This document shows, piece by piece, positions 35,215 through 43,772 of a DNA stretch of 64,000 nt. Source of the stretch: Variovorax dokdonensis (lineage in GTDB: Bacteria; Pseudomonadota; Gammaproteobacteria; Burkholderiales; Burkholderiaceae_C); NCBI RefSeq assembly GCF_030316895.1, contig NZ_JASZYV010000005.1, forward strand, positions 124,001 through 188,000, written 5' to 3'. How positions within the stretch are numbered: the first letter of the stretch is position 1; every line of letters begins with the position of its first letter. The translations under genes and the position numbers were made by a program. A model generated the notes under the pieces. That model was not told the DNA's origin. It saw only the letters and a program-made list of their open reading frames with translations, and made no database searches.

Positions 35215-36129
35215 ATGAGTGAGGTGGCGCCTGCGCTGCGGGCATCGACTTCTCCCGCGCCGCAGCCGCCGGCGCGCAGCCGCCTTGCCGCCTATCTGGA
35301 TCTGATCCGCTGGAACCGGCCAGCGGGTTGGTTGTTGCTGCTGTGGCCTTCGCTTTCGGCGCTTTGGTTCGCATCCAATGGCTGGCCGGGTTGGCACCTG
35401 CTGGCCGTCTTTGTGCTGGGCACCATCCTCATGCGCAGCGCCGGTTGCTGTGTCAACGACGTGGCCGACCGCGATTTCGACCGACACGTCAAGCGGACCG
35501 CCCAGCGACCGGTGACAAGCGGAGAGGTGTCGGTGCGCGAGGCGCTGGCCGTCGGCGCAGTGCTGACGCTGGCCGCGTTCGGCCTCGTGCTGACGACGAA
35601 CTTGGCCACGATCCTCTGGTCCTTTGCGGCCTTGGCGGTGACACTGATCTACCCGTACGCCAAGCGCTTTGTTTCCGTGCCGCAAGCTGTCCTTGGTGTG
35701 GCCTTCAGCTTCGGCATCCCGATGGCGTTTGCAGCGGTTCAGGGTGAGGTGCCGGCACAAGCCTGGCTGCTGCTTGTTGGCAACCTGTTCTGGGTGCTGG
35801 CCTACGACACGGAATACGCGATGGTCGATCGAGACGACGACCTGAAGATTGGCATGAAGACGTCGGCCATCACCTTTGGCAGGTTCGACGTCGTCGCGGT
35901 GATGCTCAGCTACGCCATCTATTTGGGCGTTTGGATAAGCATTGGCGCCAAGCATTCGCTGGGCATATGGTTCTATCTGGGGATCTCGGCCGCACTGGCC
36001 CAGGCCATCTGGCACTGGCGGCTTATCCGGGGGCGAACCCGCGAGGGCTGTTTCCGGGCCTTCCGCCTCAATCATTGGGTGGGCTTCGCGGTTTTCGCCG
36101 GCGTTGTGGCCGGGTTCGCCTGGCGCTGA
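35215..36129 (+). CDS. ubiA: 4-hydroxybenzoate polyprenyltransferase
   Basis: This 304-residue protein has eight to nine predicted membrane helices. The two Asp-rich Mg-prenyl-diphosphate motifs are NDVADRDFDRHVKR near residue 79 and YDTEYAMVDRDDDLKIG near 198, and FDRHVKRTAQRP is family-typical. It attaches the polyprenyl tail to 4-hydroxybenzoate, the second step of ubiquinone synthesis, at the inner membrane. It begins one base after dps, so it may be read from the dps promoter, an unusual link between quinone synthesis and oxidative stress. Confidence 0.95.
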   Translation: MSEVAPALRASTSPAPQPPARSRLAAYLDLIRWNRPAGWLLLLWPSLSALWFASNGWPGWHLLAVFVLGTILMRSAGCCVNDVADRDFDRHVKRTAQRPVTSGEVSVREALAVGAVLTLAAFGLVLTTNLATILWSFAALAVTLIYPYAKRFVSVPQAVLGVAFSFGIPMAFAAVQGEVPAQAWLLLVGNLFWVLAYDTEYAMVDRDDDLKIGMKTSAITFGRFDVVAVMLSYAIYLGVWISIGAKHSLGIWFYLGISAALAQAIWHWRLIRGRTREGCFRAFRLNHWVGFAVFAGVVAGFAWR

Positions 36130-36177
36130 GCTCCCGCTAGCATCGGCGTGCCGGCATTGTTGCTGGCTGCCGTTCTC

Positions 36178-37023
36178 TCAGCGGCGCGCGAATTCGTCTG
36201 CCAGTTCCTTGGCTCGCACTTGCGCAGCGCGGATGGCGGCCTTGAAGCTGGCCTTCATGCCTGCCGATTCCATGGATGTGATGGCCGCGTGCGTGGTCCC
36301 GCCCTTGGAGGTCACACGCTCTCGCAGCACTAATGGCTTTTCATCGGAGCCGGCAGCCAGGGCGGAAGCGCCCGTGAATGTGCCGACTGCCAAGCGATGC
36401 GCCTGCTCCTCGCTCAAGCCCATTTCCATGCCGGCCTCTGTCATTGCTTCGATGAAGTAGAAAATGTATGCGGGCCCTGACCCCGAGACGGCCGTGACCG
36501 CGTCCAGCTTCTCTTCAGCGTCCAGCCAGAGCAGCTGCCCGGTCGGATTCAGGATCTGCTCGATCAATGCCCGGTCGGCGTCACTGACCTCTTTCCGCGC
36601 GAATAGTCCGGTCATCCCCTGGCCGACGAGGGCAGGTGTGTTGGGCATGGCGCGGACCACCCGGCCCGTCCCCGTCCAGTGGGCAATGCTGTCTGAAGGG
36701 ATCCCAGCCGCCACGCTGAGGTGCAGGGCGTGGGTTGCGAAGGCGCGCACAGGAGCGGCCGCTTCGGCGAAAGTCTGGGGCTTGACTGCCCAGACCACGA
36801 CGGCGCAGCGTGCCAAATCGTCGGTGGCTGCCGCGATGGCTTGAACCCCCAAGTCGTTCAGCAATTTAGACCGGGTAGATTCGAATGGCTCGACCACCAC
36901 GAACCCCTCGGCCGGCAGGCCGCGCCGGATCAGCCCTCCAAGAATCGCACTGGCCATGTTTCCCCCTCCGACAAAGCCAATGGGCGGCAGTGGGGGAGTC
37001 AAGGTAGTTGATGGCTTGGTCAT
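36178..37023 (-). CDS. proC: Pyrroline-5-carboxylate reductase
   Basis: The protein has 281 residues from ATG 37023. The NAD(P)-binding start IGFVGGGNMASAILGGLIRR and the C-terminal signature SGSGPAYIFYFIEAMTEAGM are characteristic. It catalyses the last step of proline synthesis in the cytoplasm. Longer starts upstream run into the ribosomal-operon leader and are rejected. The gene is divergent from the spc operon and converges on ubiA. Confidence 0.96.
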   Translation of the reverse strand: MTKPSTTLTPPLPPIGFVGGGNMASAILGGLIRRGLPAEGFVVVEPFESTRSKLLNDLGVQAIAAATDDLARCAVVVWAVKPQTFAEAAAPVRAFATHALHLSVAAGIPSDSIAHWTGTGRVVRAMPNTPALVGQGMTGLFARKEVSDADRALIEQILNPTGQLLWLDAEEKLDAVTAVSGSGPAYIFYFIEAMTEAGMEMGLSEEQAHRLAVGTFTGASALAAGSDEKPLVLRERVTSKGGTTHAAITSMESAGMKASFKAAIRAAQVRAKELADEFARR

Positions 37024-37029
37024 GGGGTG

Positions 37030-37058
37030 TTGACGCGAACAATTGAACGTGCGAGAAT
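37030..37058 (+). promoter_or_regulatory. Candidate spc-operon promoter upstream of rplN
   Basis: TTGACG (37030-37035), a 17-base spacer and GAGAAT (37053-37058) form a reasonable sigma-70 promoter pointing to rplN. It would give a leader of about 200 bases. A small hairpin AAAAGC-CGC-GCTTTT (37076-37090) lies near the expected RNA start. Experimental support is lacking. Confidence 0.4.
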
Positions 37059-37263
37059 ATACGGCTTCGCTAGAAAAAAGCCGCGCTTTTCGGGTGCGCC
37101 ATGAAGACGCTAGGCGATTTTGCGCGAAGACTATCTGCCCAAAGGTGGCGTCCCGAGTGGTTCGGGGTGTTATCGACGGGCCCAAGACTGACTGATTTTC
37201 CGTTTGCCGTGGTGCACAAATCGCGGCGCTGGGCAAATCGGTACAAGTTGGGAACTACGAACA

Positions 37264-37632
37264 ATGATCCAGACTGAATCCAGGCTCGAAGTGGCCGACA
37301 ACACGGGCGCGAAATCCGTCCTGTGTATCAAGGTTCTTGGTGGCTCCAAGCGTCGCTACGCCAGCGTGGGCGACATCATCAAGGTGAGTGTCAAGGAAGC
37401 TGCTCCGCGCGGGCGCGTCAAGAAGGGCGAAATCTACAACGCCGTCGTCGTGCGCACTGCGAAGGGCATCCGCCGCACGGACGGGTCGCTCGTGAAGTTC
37501 GACGGCAACGCCGCCGTGCTTCTGAATGCCAAGCATGAGCCCATCGGCACCCGCATCTTCGGACCGGTCACGCGCGAACTGCGCACCGAGAAGTTCATGA
37601 AGATCGTGTCGCTGGCTCCCGAAGTTCTCTGA
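37264..37632 (+). CDS. rplN: 50S ribosomal protein L14
   Basis: The 122-residue protein (MIQTESRLEVADNTGAKSVL) has normal L14 length and the family stretch GDIIKVSVKEAAPRGRVKKG. It is the first gene of the spc operon here. The preceding S10-operon gene rpsQ is absent from this position; a 240-base leader and divergent proC stand instead. The upstream in-frame start at 37204 is not needed. Confidence 0.98.
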   Translation: MIQTESRLEVADNTGAKSVLCIKVLGGSKRRYASVGDIIKVSVKEAAPRGRVKKGEIYNAVVVRTAKGIRRTDGSLVKFDGNAAVLLNAKHEPIGTRIFGPVTRELRTEKFMKIVSLAPEVL

Positions 37633-37648
37633 TTAGGACGACACAGTC

Positions 37649-37966
37649 ATGAACAAGATTCGCAAGGGCGACCAGGTCATCGTGTTGGCCGGTCGCGACA
37701 AGGGCAAGCGTGGCACGGTGACGCTGCGCTCCGACGATTCGCACCTCCTCATCGAGGGCGTCAACATGGTCAAGAAGCACGCCAAGCCGAACCCAATGAA
37801 GGGTACGACGGGCGGCATCGTTGAAAAGGCCATGCCGATTCACCAATCCAATGTGGCGATCTTCAACGCCGCGACCGGCAAGGCTGATCGCGTGGGTGTG
37901 AAGGTGGTCGATGGCAAGCGCGTGCGGGTCTTCAAGTCCAGCGGCGAACAGATCAAGGCCGCGTAA
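37649..37966 (+). CDS. rplX: 50S ribosomal protein L24
   Basis: The 105-residue protein starts MNKIRKGDQVIVLAGRDKGK, a KOW motif typical of L24. The remaining sequence (VEGVNMVKKHAKPNP type) and length match the family. It binds 23S rRNA early in 50S assembly. It follows rplN by 16 bases and precedes rplE by 11, as in a standard spc operon. Confidence 0.98.
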   Translation: MNKIRKGDQVIVLAGRDKGKRGTVTLRSDDSHLLIEGVNMVKKHAKPNPMKGTTGGIVEKAMPIHQSNVAIFNAATGKADRVGVKVVDGKRVRVFKSSGEQIKAA

Positions 37967-37977
37967 GGGGTACCGAG

Positions 37978-38517
37978 ATGGCACGACTGCAACAACACTA
38001 CCGCGAAAAGGTCGTCAAGGAATTGACCGACAAGTTCGGCTACACCTCGACGATGGAAGTCCCTCGCCTGACCAAGATCACGCTCAACATGGGCGTGGGT
38101 GAGGCTGTGGCCGACAAGAAGGTGCTTGAGAACGCTGTGGCGGATCTCACCAAGATCGCTGGTCAAAAGCCCGTTGTCACCAAGGCCCGCAAGGCCATTG
38201 CTGGCTTCAAGATCCGCGAAGGACAAGCGATCGGGTGCATGGTCACTCTGCGCGGCGTCCAGATGTATGAATTCCTTGATCGATTCGTGACCGTGGCTCT
38301 GCCGCGCGTTCGCGACTTCCGGGGCATTTCGGCTCGCGCGTTCGATGGTCGTGGTAACTACAACATCGGCGTCAAAGAGCAGATCATCTTCCCTGAAATC
38401 GAATACGACAAGGTGGATGCACTGCGTGGCTTGAACATCAGCATCACCACGACGGCCAAGACCGACGAAGAAGCCAAGGCACTGCTGACCGGCTTCCGTT
38501 TCCCGTTCAAGAACTGA
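37978..38517 (+). CDS. rplE: 50S ribosomal protein L5
   Basis: The 179-residue protein has the L5 signatures TKITLNMGVGEAVADKKVLE and RDFRGISARAFDGRGNYNIG. It contacts 5S rRNA in the central protuberance. In E. coli, S8 represses the spc operon at the start of this gene; whether that site exists here was not tested. It sits in normal spc order between rplX and rpsN. Confidence 0.98.
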   Translation: MARLQQHYREKVVKELTDKFGYTSTMEVPRLTKITLNMGVGEAVADKKVLENAVADLTKIAGQKPVVTKARKAIAGFKIREGQAIGCMVTLRGVQMYEFLDRFVTVALPRVRDFRGISARAFDGRGNYNIGVKEQIIFPEIEYDKVDALRGLNISITTTAKTDEEAKALLTGFRFPFKN

Positions 38518-38525
38518 GGTGAACC

Positions 38526-38831
38526 GTGGCTAAAGTAGCTTTGATCCAGCGCGAACTCAAGCGCGACAAGTTGGCCGCCAAGTACGCCGCCAAGTACGCT
38601 GAACTGAAGGCTGTCGCCAATGACGCGAAGAAGAGCGACGAGGAGCGAGCTGTCGCCCGCCTGGGCCTGCAGAAGCTTCCGCGCAATGCCAACCCGACTC
38701 GCCAGCGCAACCGCTGCGAGATCACCGGCCGCCCGCGTGGCACGTTCCGCCAATTTGGCCTGGGCCGCGCCAAGATCCGCGAGCTGGCTTTCAATGGCGA
38801 CATCCCCGGTGTCACCAAGGCCAGCTGGTAA
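38526..38831 (+). CDS. rpsN: 30S ribosomal protein S14 (zinc-free form)
   Basis: The 101-residue protein (MAKVALIQRELKRDKLAAKY) ends RCEITGRPRGTFRQFGLGRA...ASW. It is the long form without the paired CxxC zinc ligands. It starts 8 bases after rplE in the standard order and binds the 30S head. Confidence 0.98.
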   Translation: MAKVALIQRELKRDKLAAKYAAKYAELKAVANDAKKSDEERAVARLGLQKLPRNANPTRQRNRCEITGRPRGTFRQFGLGRAKIRELAFNGDIPGVTKASW

Positions 38832-38851
38832 TCCAGGCAGGAGCAAGAAAC

Positions 38852-39247
38852 ATGAGCATGAGTGATCCCATTGCCGACCTGCTGACGCGTATTCGCAACG
38901 CGCAGATGGTCGCCAAGCCCACGGTGTCGGTCCCGGCCTCCAAAGTGAAGGTCGCGATCGCCCAGGTCCTGAAGGATGAGGGCTATATCGACGGCTTCCA
39001 GGTCAAGACCGAAGCCGGCAAGAGCGAGCTTGAAATCGCCTTGAAGTACTACGCTGGTCGCCCCGTGATCGAGCGCATCGAGCGTGTGAGCCGCCCTGGC
39101 TTGCGCGTGTACCGCGGTAGCGCGGCGATTCCGCAGGTTCAGAACGGACTCGGTGTTGCCATCGTGACCACGCCCAAGGGCGTGATGACGGATCGCAAGG
39201 CGCGCGCCGACGGCGTTGGCGGCGAAGTCCTTTGCTACGTCGCTTGA
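38852..39247 (+). CDS. rpsH: 30S ribosomal protein S8
   Basis: The 131-residue protein (MSMSDPIADLLTRIRNAQMV) ends with the S8 block GLGVAIVTTPKGVMTDRKAR followed by GGEVLCYVA. S8 binds the central domain of 16S rRNA and in enterobacteria represses this operon. Length and order are normal. Confidence 0.98.
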   Translation: MSMSDPIADLLTRIRNAQMVAKPTVSVPASKVKVAIAQVLKDEGYIDGFQVKTEAGKSELEIALKYYAGRPVIERIERVSRPGLRVYRGSAAIPQVQNGLGVAIVTTPKGVMTDRKARADGVGGEVLCYVA

Positions 39248-39263
39248 TCGAGGAGCAAGGAAT

Positions 39264-39797
39264 ATGTCCCGAGTAGGAAAAGCACCAGTCACCATCCCGC
39301 AAGGCGTGGATGTATCGATCAAGGCAGACCAAGTCAGCGTCAAAGGTGCGGGCGGTACTCTGTCGCTTGCAGTGAATCCCCTGGTCACCGTCAGCAATGG
39401 CGACGGCAAGCTCAGCTTTGCCCCTGCCAACGATTCGCGCGAAGCCAATGCGATGAGCGGCACCATGCGCCAGCTCGTCAACAACATGGTTGTCGGCGTG
39501 TCGAAGGGCTTCGAGAAGAAGCTGAACCTGGTTGGCGTGGGCTTCAAGGCTGCCGCGCAAGGCGCCAAGCTCAACCTGGCCATCGGTTTCTCGCATCCTG
39601 TTGACATCGTCATGCCGGAAGGCATCACCGTCGCCACCCCGACCCCGACCGAGATCGTGGTGAAGGGTGCTGATCGTCAACGCGTCGGTCAGATCGCCGC
39701 TGAGATCCGAGCTGTTCGTCCGCCCGAGCCTTACAAGGGCAAGGGAATCCGCTATGCGGACGAGAAGATCGTGATCAAAGAGACCAAGAAGAAGTAA
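39264..39797 (+). CDS. rplF: 50S ribosomal protein L6
   Basis: The protein has 177 residues from ATG 39264 (MSRVGKAPVTIPQGVDVSIK), preceded by GAGGAGCAAGGA. The C-terminal L6 signature RPPEPYKGKGIRYADE is present. The earlier in-frame start overlaps rpsH and is rejected because the conserved N-terminus begins at 39264. It binds 23S rRNA near the factor-binding site. Confidence 0.98.
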   Translation: MSRVGKAPVTIPQGVDVSIKADQVSVKGAGGTLSLAVNPLVTVSNGDGKLSFAPANDSREANAMSGTMRQLVNNMVVGVSKGFEKKLNLVGVGFKAAAQGAKLNLAIGFSHPVDIVMPEGITVATPTPTEIVVKGADRQRVGQIAAEIRAVRPPEPYKGKGIRYADEKIVIKETKKK

Positions 39798-39811
39798 GGG
39801 GCAGCAAAATG

Positions 39812-40177
39812 ATGTTGACCAAGAAGGAACAGCGTCTGCGCCGCGCGCGTCAGACCCGCATTCGCATCGCCACCCAGGGTGTTGCCCGTCTCACTGTAAA
39901 TCGCACGAACCTGCACATCTATGCCAGCGTCATTTCCGACGACGGCGCCCGTGTGTTGGCCACCGCGTCTACCGCCGAAGCCGAAGTGCGTTCGTCGCTC
40001 GGCGCTGCTGGCAAGGGTGGCAACGTTGCCGCCGCCGCGATCATCGGCAAGCGCATCGCCGAAAAGGCCAAGGCTGCCGGTGTCGAGAAGGTTGCATTCG
40101 ATCGTGCAGGTTTTGCCTACCACGGTCGCGTGAAGGCCTTGGCTGACGCGGCCCGCGAAGCTGGCCTGCAGTTCTAA
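39812..40177 (+). CDS. rplR: 50S ribosomal protein L18
   Basis: The protein has 121 residues from ATG 39812 (MLTKKEQRLRRARQTRIRIA); ATG 39809 directly before it is equally possible. The C-terminus FDRAGFAYHGRVKALADAAR is the L18 signature. It binds 5S rRNA together with L5. Order between rplF and rpsE is normal. Confidence 0.97.
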   Translation: MLTKKEQRLRRARQTRIRIATQGVARLTVNRTNLHIYASVISDDGARVLATASTAEAEVRSSLGAAGKGGNVAAAAIIGKRIAEKAKAAGVEKVAFDRAGFAYHGRVKALADAAREAGLQF

Positions 40178-40196
40178 CCGAACACGAGATTCAAGA

Positions 40197-40718
40197 ATGG
40201 CAAAGATTCAGGCAAGAGCGCAGAACGACGGTCCCGAGGACGGCCTGCGCGAGAAGATGATCTCGATCAACCGCGTGACCAAGGTGGTCAAGGGTGGTCG
40301 TATTCTGGGCTTCGCAGCGCTGACCGTGGTCGGTGATGGCGATGGTCGCGTTGGCATGGGTAAGGGCAAGTCCAAGGAAGTGCCCGCCGCCGTGCAGAAG
40401 GCAATGGAAGAAGCTCGTCGCAACCTCTTCAAGGTATCGATCAAGAGCGGTACGCTGCACCACCAGGTGACGGGTCACCATGGCGCCTCGTCCGTTGTGA
40501 TGTACCCGGCCCCCAAGGGTACCGGCATCATCGCTGGCGGCCCGATGCGTGCCGTCTTCGAAGTGATGGGCATCACCGACGTCGTGGCCAAGAGCCATGG
40601 CTCGTCGAACCCCTACAACATGGTTCGTGCAACGCTGAATGGCCTGCGCAACGCAACGACGGCTTCGCAAGTTGCCGCCAAGCGTGGCTTGACCGTTGAG
40701 CAGTTGTTCACGGCGTGA
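40197..40718 (+). CDS. rpsE: 30S ribosomal protein S5
   Basis: The 173-residue protein has the S5 double-stranded-RNA-binding block VTKVVKGGRILGFAALTVVG and GRVGMGKGKSKEVPAAVQKA. S5 supports translational fidelity and mRNA helicase action at the 30S entry site. It lies in normal spc order ahead of rpmD. Confidence 0.98.
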   Translation: MAKIQARAQNDGPEDGLREKMISINRVTKVVKGGRILGFAALTVVGDGDGRVGMGKGKSKEVPAAVQKAMEEARRNLFKVSIKSGTLHHQVTGHHGASSVVMYPAPKGTGIIAGGPMRAVFEVMGITDVVAKSHGSSNPYNMVRATLNGLRNATTASQVAAKRGLTVEQLFTA

Positions 40719-40731
40719 GCGGAGTAGATAC

Positions 40732-40914
40732 ATGACGACGCAACAATCCATCAAGGTGCAACTGGTTCGCAGCCCGATCGGCACCAAGCAATCGCATCGC
40801 GACACCGTTCGCGGCCTGGGCCTGCGCAAGCTCAACTCCGTTTCGGAGTTGCAGGACACCCCCGCGGTGCGCGGCATGATCAACAAGATCAGTTACCTGG
40901 TCAAAGTGCTCTAA
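40732..40914 (+). CDS. rpmD: 50S ribosomal protein L30
   Basis: The protein has 60 residues from ATG 40732 (MTTQQSIKVQLVRSPIGTKQ), the usual L30 size. SHRDTVRGLGLRKLNS is the family signature. Extension to 40696 would overlap the end of rpsE and is not needed. It is followed by rplO after 23 bases. Confidence 0.97.
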   Translation: MTTQQSIKVQLVRSPIGTKQSHRDTVRGLGLRKLNSVSELQDTPAVRGMINKISYLVKVL

Positions 40915-40937
40915 ACAGAGCTGCTGAGAGAGACGAT

Positions 40938-41369
40938 ATGGAACTCAATGGCATCAAGCCGGCCGCTGGCGCCAAGCACGCGAAGCGTCGTGTCGGCCGT
41001 GGCATCGGCTCCGGCCTGGGCAAGACGGCTGGTCGCGGTCACAAGGGACAGAAGTCGCGCGCTGGTGGCTTCCACAAGGTGGGCTTCGAAGGCGGTCAAA
41101 TGCCTTTGCAGCGCCGCTTGCCCAAGCGTGGCTTCAAGTCGCAGTCGCTTAAGTTCAACGCCGAAGTCACCCTGGCCGCGCTGGACAAGCTCGGTCTCGG
41201 CGAAGTCGATGTACTGGCCTTGAAGCAAGCTGGTCTCGTTGGCCAATTGGCTAAAGTGGTCAAGGTTGTGAAGTCGGGCGAACTGACGCGCGCCGTCAAG
41301 CTGACGGGCGTCGGAGCAACTGCCGGTGCCAAGGCCGCGATCGAAGCGGCTGGCGGCAGCGTCGCATAA
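40938..41369 (+). CDS. rplO: 50S ribosomal protein L15
   Basis: The 143-residue protein (MELNGIKPAAGAKHAKRRVG) has the Gly/Arg-rich N-terminus GRGIGSGLGKTAGRGHKGQK and GFEGGQMPLQRRLPKRGF typical of L15. It threads into the 50S core. It directly precedes secY, as in most bacteria. Confidence 0.98.
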   Translation: MELNGIKPAAGAKHAKRRVGRGIGSGLGKTAGRGHKGQKSRAGGFHKVGFEGGQMPLQRRLPKRGFKSQSLKFNAEVTLAALDKLGLGEVDVLALKQAGLVGQLAKVVKVVKSGELTRAVKLTGVGATAGAKAAIEAAGGSVA

Positions 41370-41389
41370 AGAACGCACAAAGGACGTTT

Positions 41390-42703
41390 GTGGCAACCAA
41401 CGCGGCTACGCTGGCGAAAACGGGTAAGTACGGCGATCTGCGTCGCCGTTTGATCTTCCTGCTGCTCGCCCTGGTGGTCTACCGCATCGGCGCGCACATC
41501 CCTGTTCCGGGGATCAATCCGGATCAGTTGGCGCAGCTGTTCCAGGGCCAGCAAGGTGGCATTCTGAGCCTGTTCAACATGTTCTCGGGGGGCGCGCTGT
41601 CGCGCTTCACTGTGTTCGCGTTGGGCATCATGCCGTACATCTCGGCGTCGATCATCATGCAGTTGATGACTTACGTCGTGCCTACGTTCGAGCAGCTCAA
41701 GAAAGAGGGCGAAGGCGGACGCCGCAAGATTACCCAGTACACGCGCTACGGCGCGCTGGGGCTTGCCTTGTTTCAGTCCTTCAGCATTGCAGTGGCACTG
41801 GAGTCGTCCGCAGGCTTGGTGATCTCTCCCGGATTCGGTTTCCGCATCACTGCCATGGTCAGCCTGACGGCTGGGTCCATGTTCCTGATGTGGTTGGGTG
41901 AGCAAATCACCGAGCGCGGTTTGGGAAATGGCATCTCGATTCTGATCTTCGCCGGTATCGCGGCTGGGTTGCCTAATGCCGTCGGCGGGTTGCTGGAGTT
42001 GGTTCGCACTGGGTCAATGAATGTGCTGATTGCATTGTTCATCGTCGCGGTGGTGGTGTTGGTTACCTACTTCGTGGTGTTCGTTGAACGCGGACAGCGG
42101 AAGATTCTGGTCAATTACGCACGGCGCCAGGTTGGCAACAAGGTGTACGGCGGTCAATCGTCGCACTTGCCATTGAAGCTGAACATGGCCGGCGTGATCC
42201 CACCTATCTTCGCTTCTTCGATCATCTTGCTGCCTGCGACGGTGGTGGGTTGGTTTGGCGCGGGCGACACCGGTTGGTCGTGGGTCAAGGACATCGCGGG
42301 CGCGCTGCGTCCTGGCGAGCCGATTTACGTACTGCTCTATGCTGCGGCGATCGTATTCTTCTGCTTCTTCTACACGGCCTTGGTGTTCAACAGCCGTGAG
42401 ACCGCAGACAACCTGAAGAAGAGTGGTGCGTTCATCCCCGGTATTCGTCCCGGTGATCAGACCGCCCGCTACATCGACAAGATCTTGGTTCGCCTCACGC
42501 TGGCGGGCGCGGTGTACATCACCTTCGTCTGCCTGCTGCCGGAGTTCCTGATCCTGAAATACAACGTGCCGTTCTATTTCGGCGGGACGTCGTTGTTGAT
42601 CATCGTGGTCGTCACCATGGACTTCATGGCACAGGTGCAGAACTACATGATGTCCCAGCAGTATGAATCGCTGCTCAAGAAAGCCAATTTCAAGACGTCT
42701 TGA
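41390..42703 (+). CDS. secY: Protein translocase subunit SecY
   Basis: The protein has 437 residues from GTG 41390 (MATNAATLAKTGKYGDLRRR). Ten membrane helices are predicted. Family blocks are YRIGAHIPVPGINPDQL, the plug-region FNMFSGGALSRFTVFALGIM and NYARRQVGNKVYGGQSSHLP. It forms the channel of the Sec translocon with SecE and SecG. It lies after rplO; infA, which follows secY in some relatives, is absent here and rpmJ comes next. Confidence 0.98.
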   Translation: MATNAATLAKTGKYGDLRRRLIFLLLALVVYRIGAHIPVPGINPDQLAQLFQGQQGGILSLFNMFSGGALSRFTVFALGIMPYISASIIMQLMTYVVPTFEQLKKEGEGGRRKITQYTRYGALGLALFQSFSIAVALESSAGLVISPGFGFRITAMVSLTAGSMFLMWLGEQITERGLGNGISILIFAGIAAGLPNAVGGLLELVRTGSMNVLIALFIVAVVVLVTYFVVFVERGQRKILVNYARRQVGNKVYGGQSSHLPLKLNMAGVIPPIFASSIILLPATVVGWFGAGDTGWSWVKDIAGALRPGEPIYVLLYAAAIVFFCFFYTALVFNSRETADNLKKSGAFIPGIRPGDQTARYIDKILVRLTLAGAVYITFVCLLPEFLILKYNVPFYFGGTSLLIIVVVTMDFMAQVQNYMMSQQYESLLKKANFKTS

Positions 42704-42742
42704 GCCAGCGCGAGCCCGTTAAAGAGATTTAGGAGTAACAAC

Positions 42743-42856
42743 ATGAGAGTTTCGGCTTCGGTCAAGACCATCTGCCGCAATTGCAAGATCATCCGCCGCA
42801 AAGGTGTGGTGCGTGTGATCTGTACCGACCCGCGCCACAAGCAGCGCCAGGGTTGA
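42743..42856 (+). CDS. rpmJ: 50S ribosomal protein L36 (zinc-binding form)
   Basis: This 37-residue gene lies in the gap between secY and rpsM, with AGGAG (42731-42735) upstream. The product MRVSASVKTICRNCKIIRRK ends DPRHKQRQG. Cys11, Cys14, Cys27 and His32 form the zinc site of the C+ form of L36. Length and position are normal. Confidence 0.97.
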   Translation: MRVSASVKTICRNCKIIRRKGVVRVICTDPRHKQRQG

Positions 42857-42881
42857 TCAGCTAGACAGTTAGAGGACGCAC

Positions 42882-43247
42882 ATGGCACGTATCGCTGGCA
42901 TCAACATTCCGCCGCACAAGCACGCTGAGATCGGTCTGACGGCCATCTTTGGCATCGGTCGTACACGGGCTCGCAAGATTTGCGAAGCCTGCGGTATTGA
43001 GTACTCCAAGAAGATCAAAGACCTGACGGACGGCGATCTCGAGAAGATCCGCGACCAGATCGCCGCATTCACCATCGAAGGTGACCTGCGCCGCGAAACC
43101 ACGATGAACATCAAGCGCTTGATGGACATCGGCTGCTACCGTGGCTTCCGCCATCGCCGTGGCCTGCCGATGCGTGGTCAGCGCACGCGCACCAATGCTC
43201 GCACCCGCAAGGGTCCGCGCAAGGCCGCGCAGTCCCTGAAGAAGTAA
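42882..43247 (+). CDS. rpsM: 30S ribosomal protein S13
   Basis: The 121-residue protein (MARIAGINIPPHKHAEIGLT) has the S13 signature GIGRTRARKICEACGI and the C-terminal GLPMRGQRTRTNARTRKGPR. It contacts the P-site tRNA and forms subunit bridges. It opens the alpha operon; no separate promoter is obvious, so read-through from spc is likely. Confidence 0.98.
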   Translation: MARIAGINIPPHKHAEIGLTAIFGIGRTRARKICEACGIEYSKKIKDLTDGDLEKIRDQIAAFTIEGDLRRETTMNIKRLMDIGCYRGFRHRRGLPMRGQRTRTNARTRKGPRKAAQSLKK

Positions 43248-43259
43248 GGATCCAACAGC

Positions 43260-43664
43260 ATGGCTAAGTCTCCTGCCAATAACGCGGCACAGCGCGTGCG
43301 CAAGAAGGTTCGCAAGAACATTGCGGACGGCATCGCGCACGTACACGCTTCGTTCAACAACACCATCATCACGATCACCGACCGCCAGGGCAACGCTCTG
43401 TCGTGGGCGTCGTCGGGTGGCCAAGGCTTCAAGGGCTCGCGCAAATCGACGCCTTTCGCTGCTCAGGTCGCATCCGAAGTCGCCGGCCGCGCCGCGGTCG
43501 AACAAGGTATTAAGAATCTGGACGTTGAGATCAAGGGTCCTGGCCCGGGTCGCGAATCGTCTGTGCGTGCTCTGGCCGCGCTGGGCATTCGCATCAACTC
43601 GATTTCCGACGTAACGCCGGTGCCGCACAACGGCTGCCGTCCGCAGAAGCGCCGTCGCATCTAA
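43260..43664 (+). CDS. rpsK: 30S ribosomal protein S11
   Basis: The 134-residue protein has the S11 blocks HVHASFNNTIITITDRQGNA and the C-terminal VTPVPHNGCRPQKRRRI. It lies in the 30S platform. A terminator-like hairpin follows 13 bases after the stop, so part of the transcription may end here. Confidence 0.98.
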   Translation: MAKSPANNAAQRVRKKVRKNIADGIAHVHASFNNTIITITDRQGNALSWASSGGQGFKGSRKSTPFAAQVASEVAGRAAVEQGIKNLDVEIKGPGPGRESSVRALAALGIRINSISDVTPVPHNGCRPQKRRRI

Positions 43665-43677
43665 GCGATCGACGCTG

Positions 43678-43718
43678 GGCGCAGCCTGCCTTTGGCAAGC
43701 TTGCGCCGTTTTGTTTTT
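43678..43718 (+). terminator. Intrinsic terminator-like hairpin after rpsK
   Basis: GGCGCA pairs with TGCGCC, and inside them TGCC-TTT-GGCA forms a second stem, followed by GTTTTGTTTTT. This is a convincing intrinsic terminator or attenuator inside the alpha operon, between S11 and S4. Confidence 0.7.
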
Positions 43719-43772
43719 AGGTTGTTCAGTCAATCGAAGCCCACCGCCGTCGGTCAAGTGCCGCACGGCTCA

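Noticed and set aside
42704..42742. infA expected between secY and rpmJ
   Set aside because: Only 39 non-coding bases are present, so infA is not here; this is noted but not treated as a deletion.
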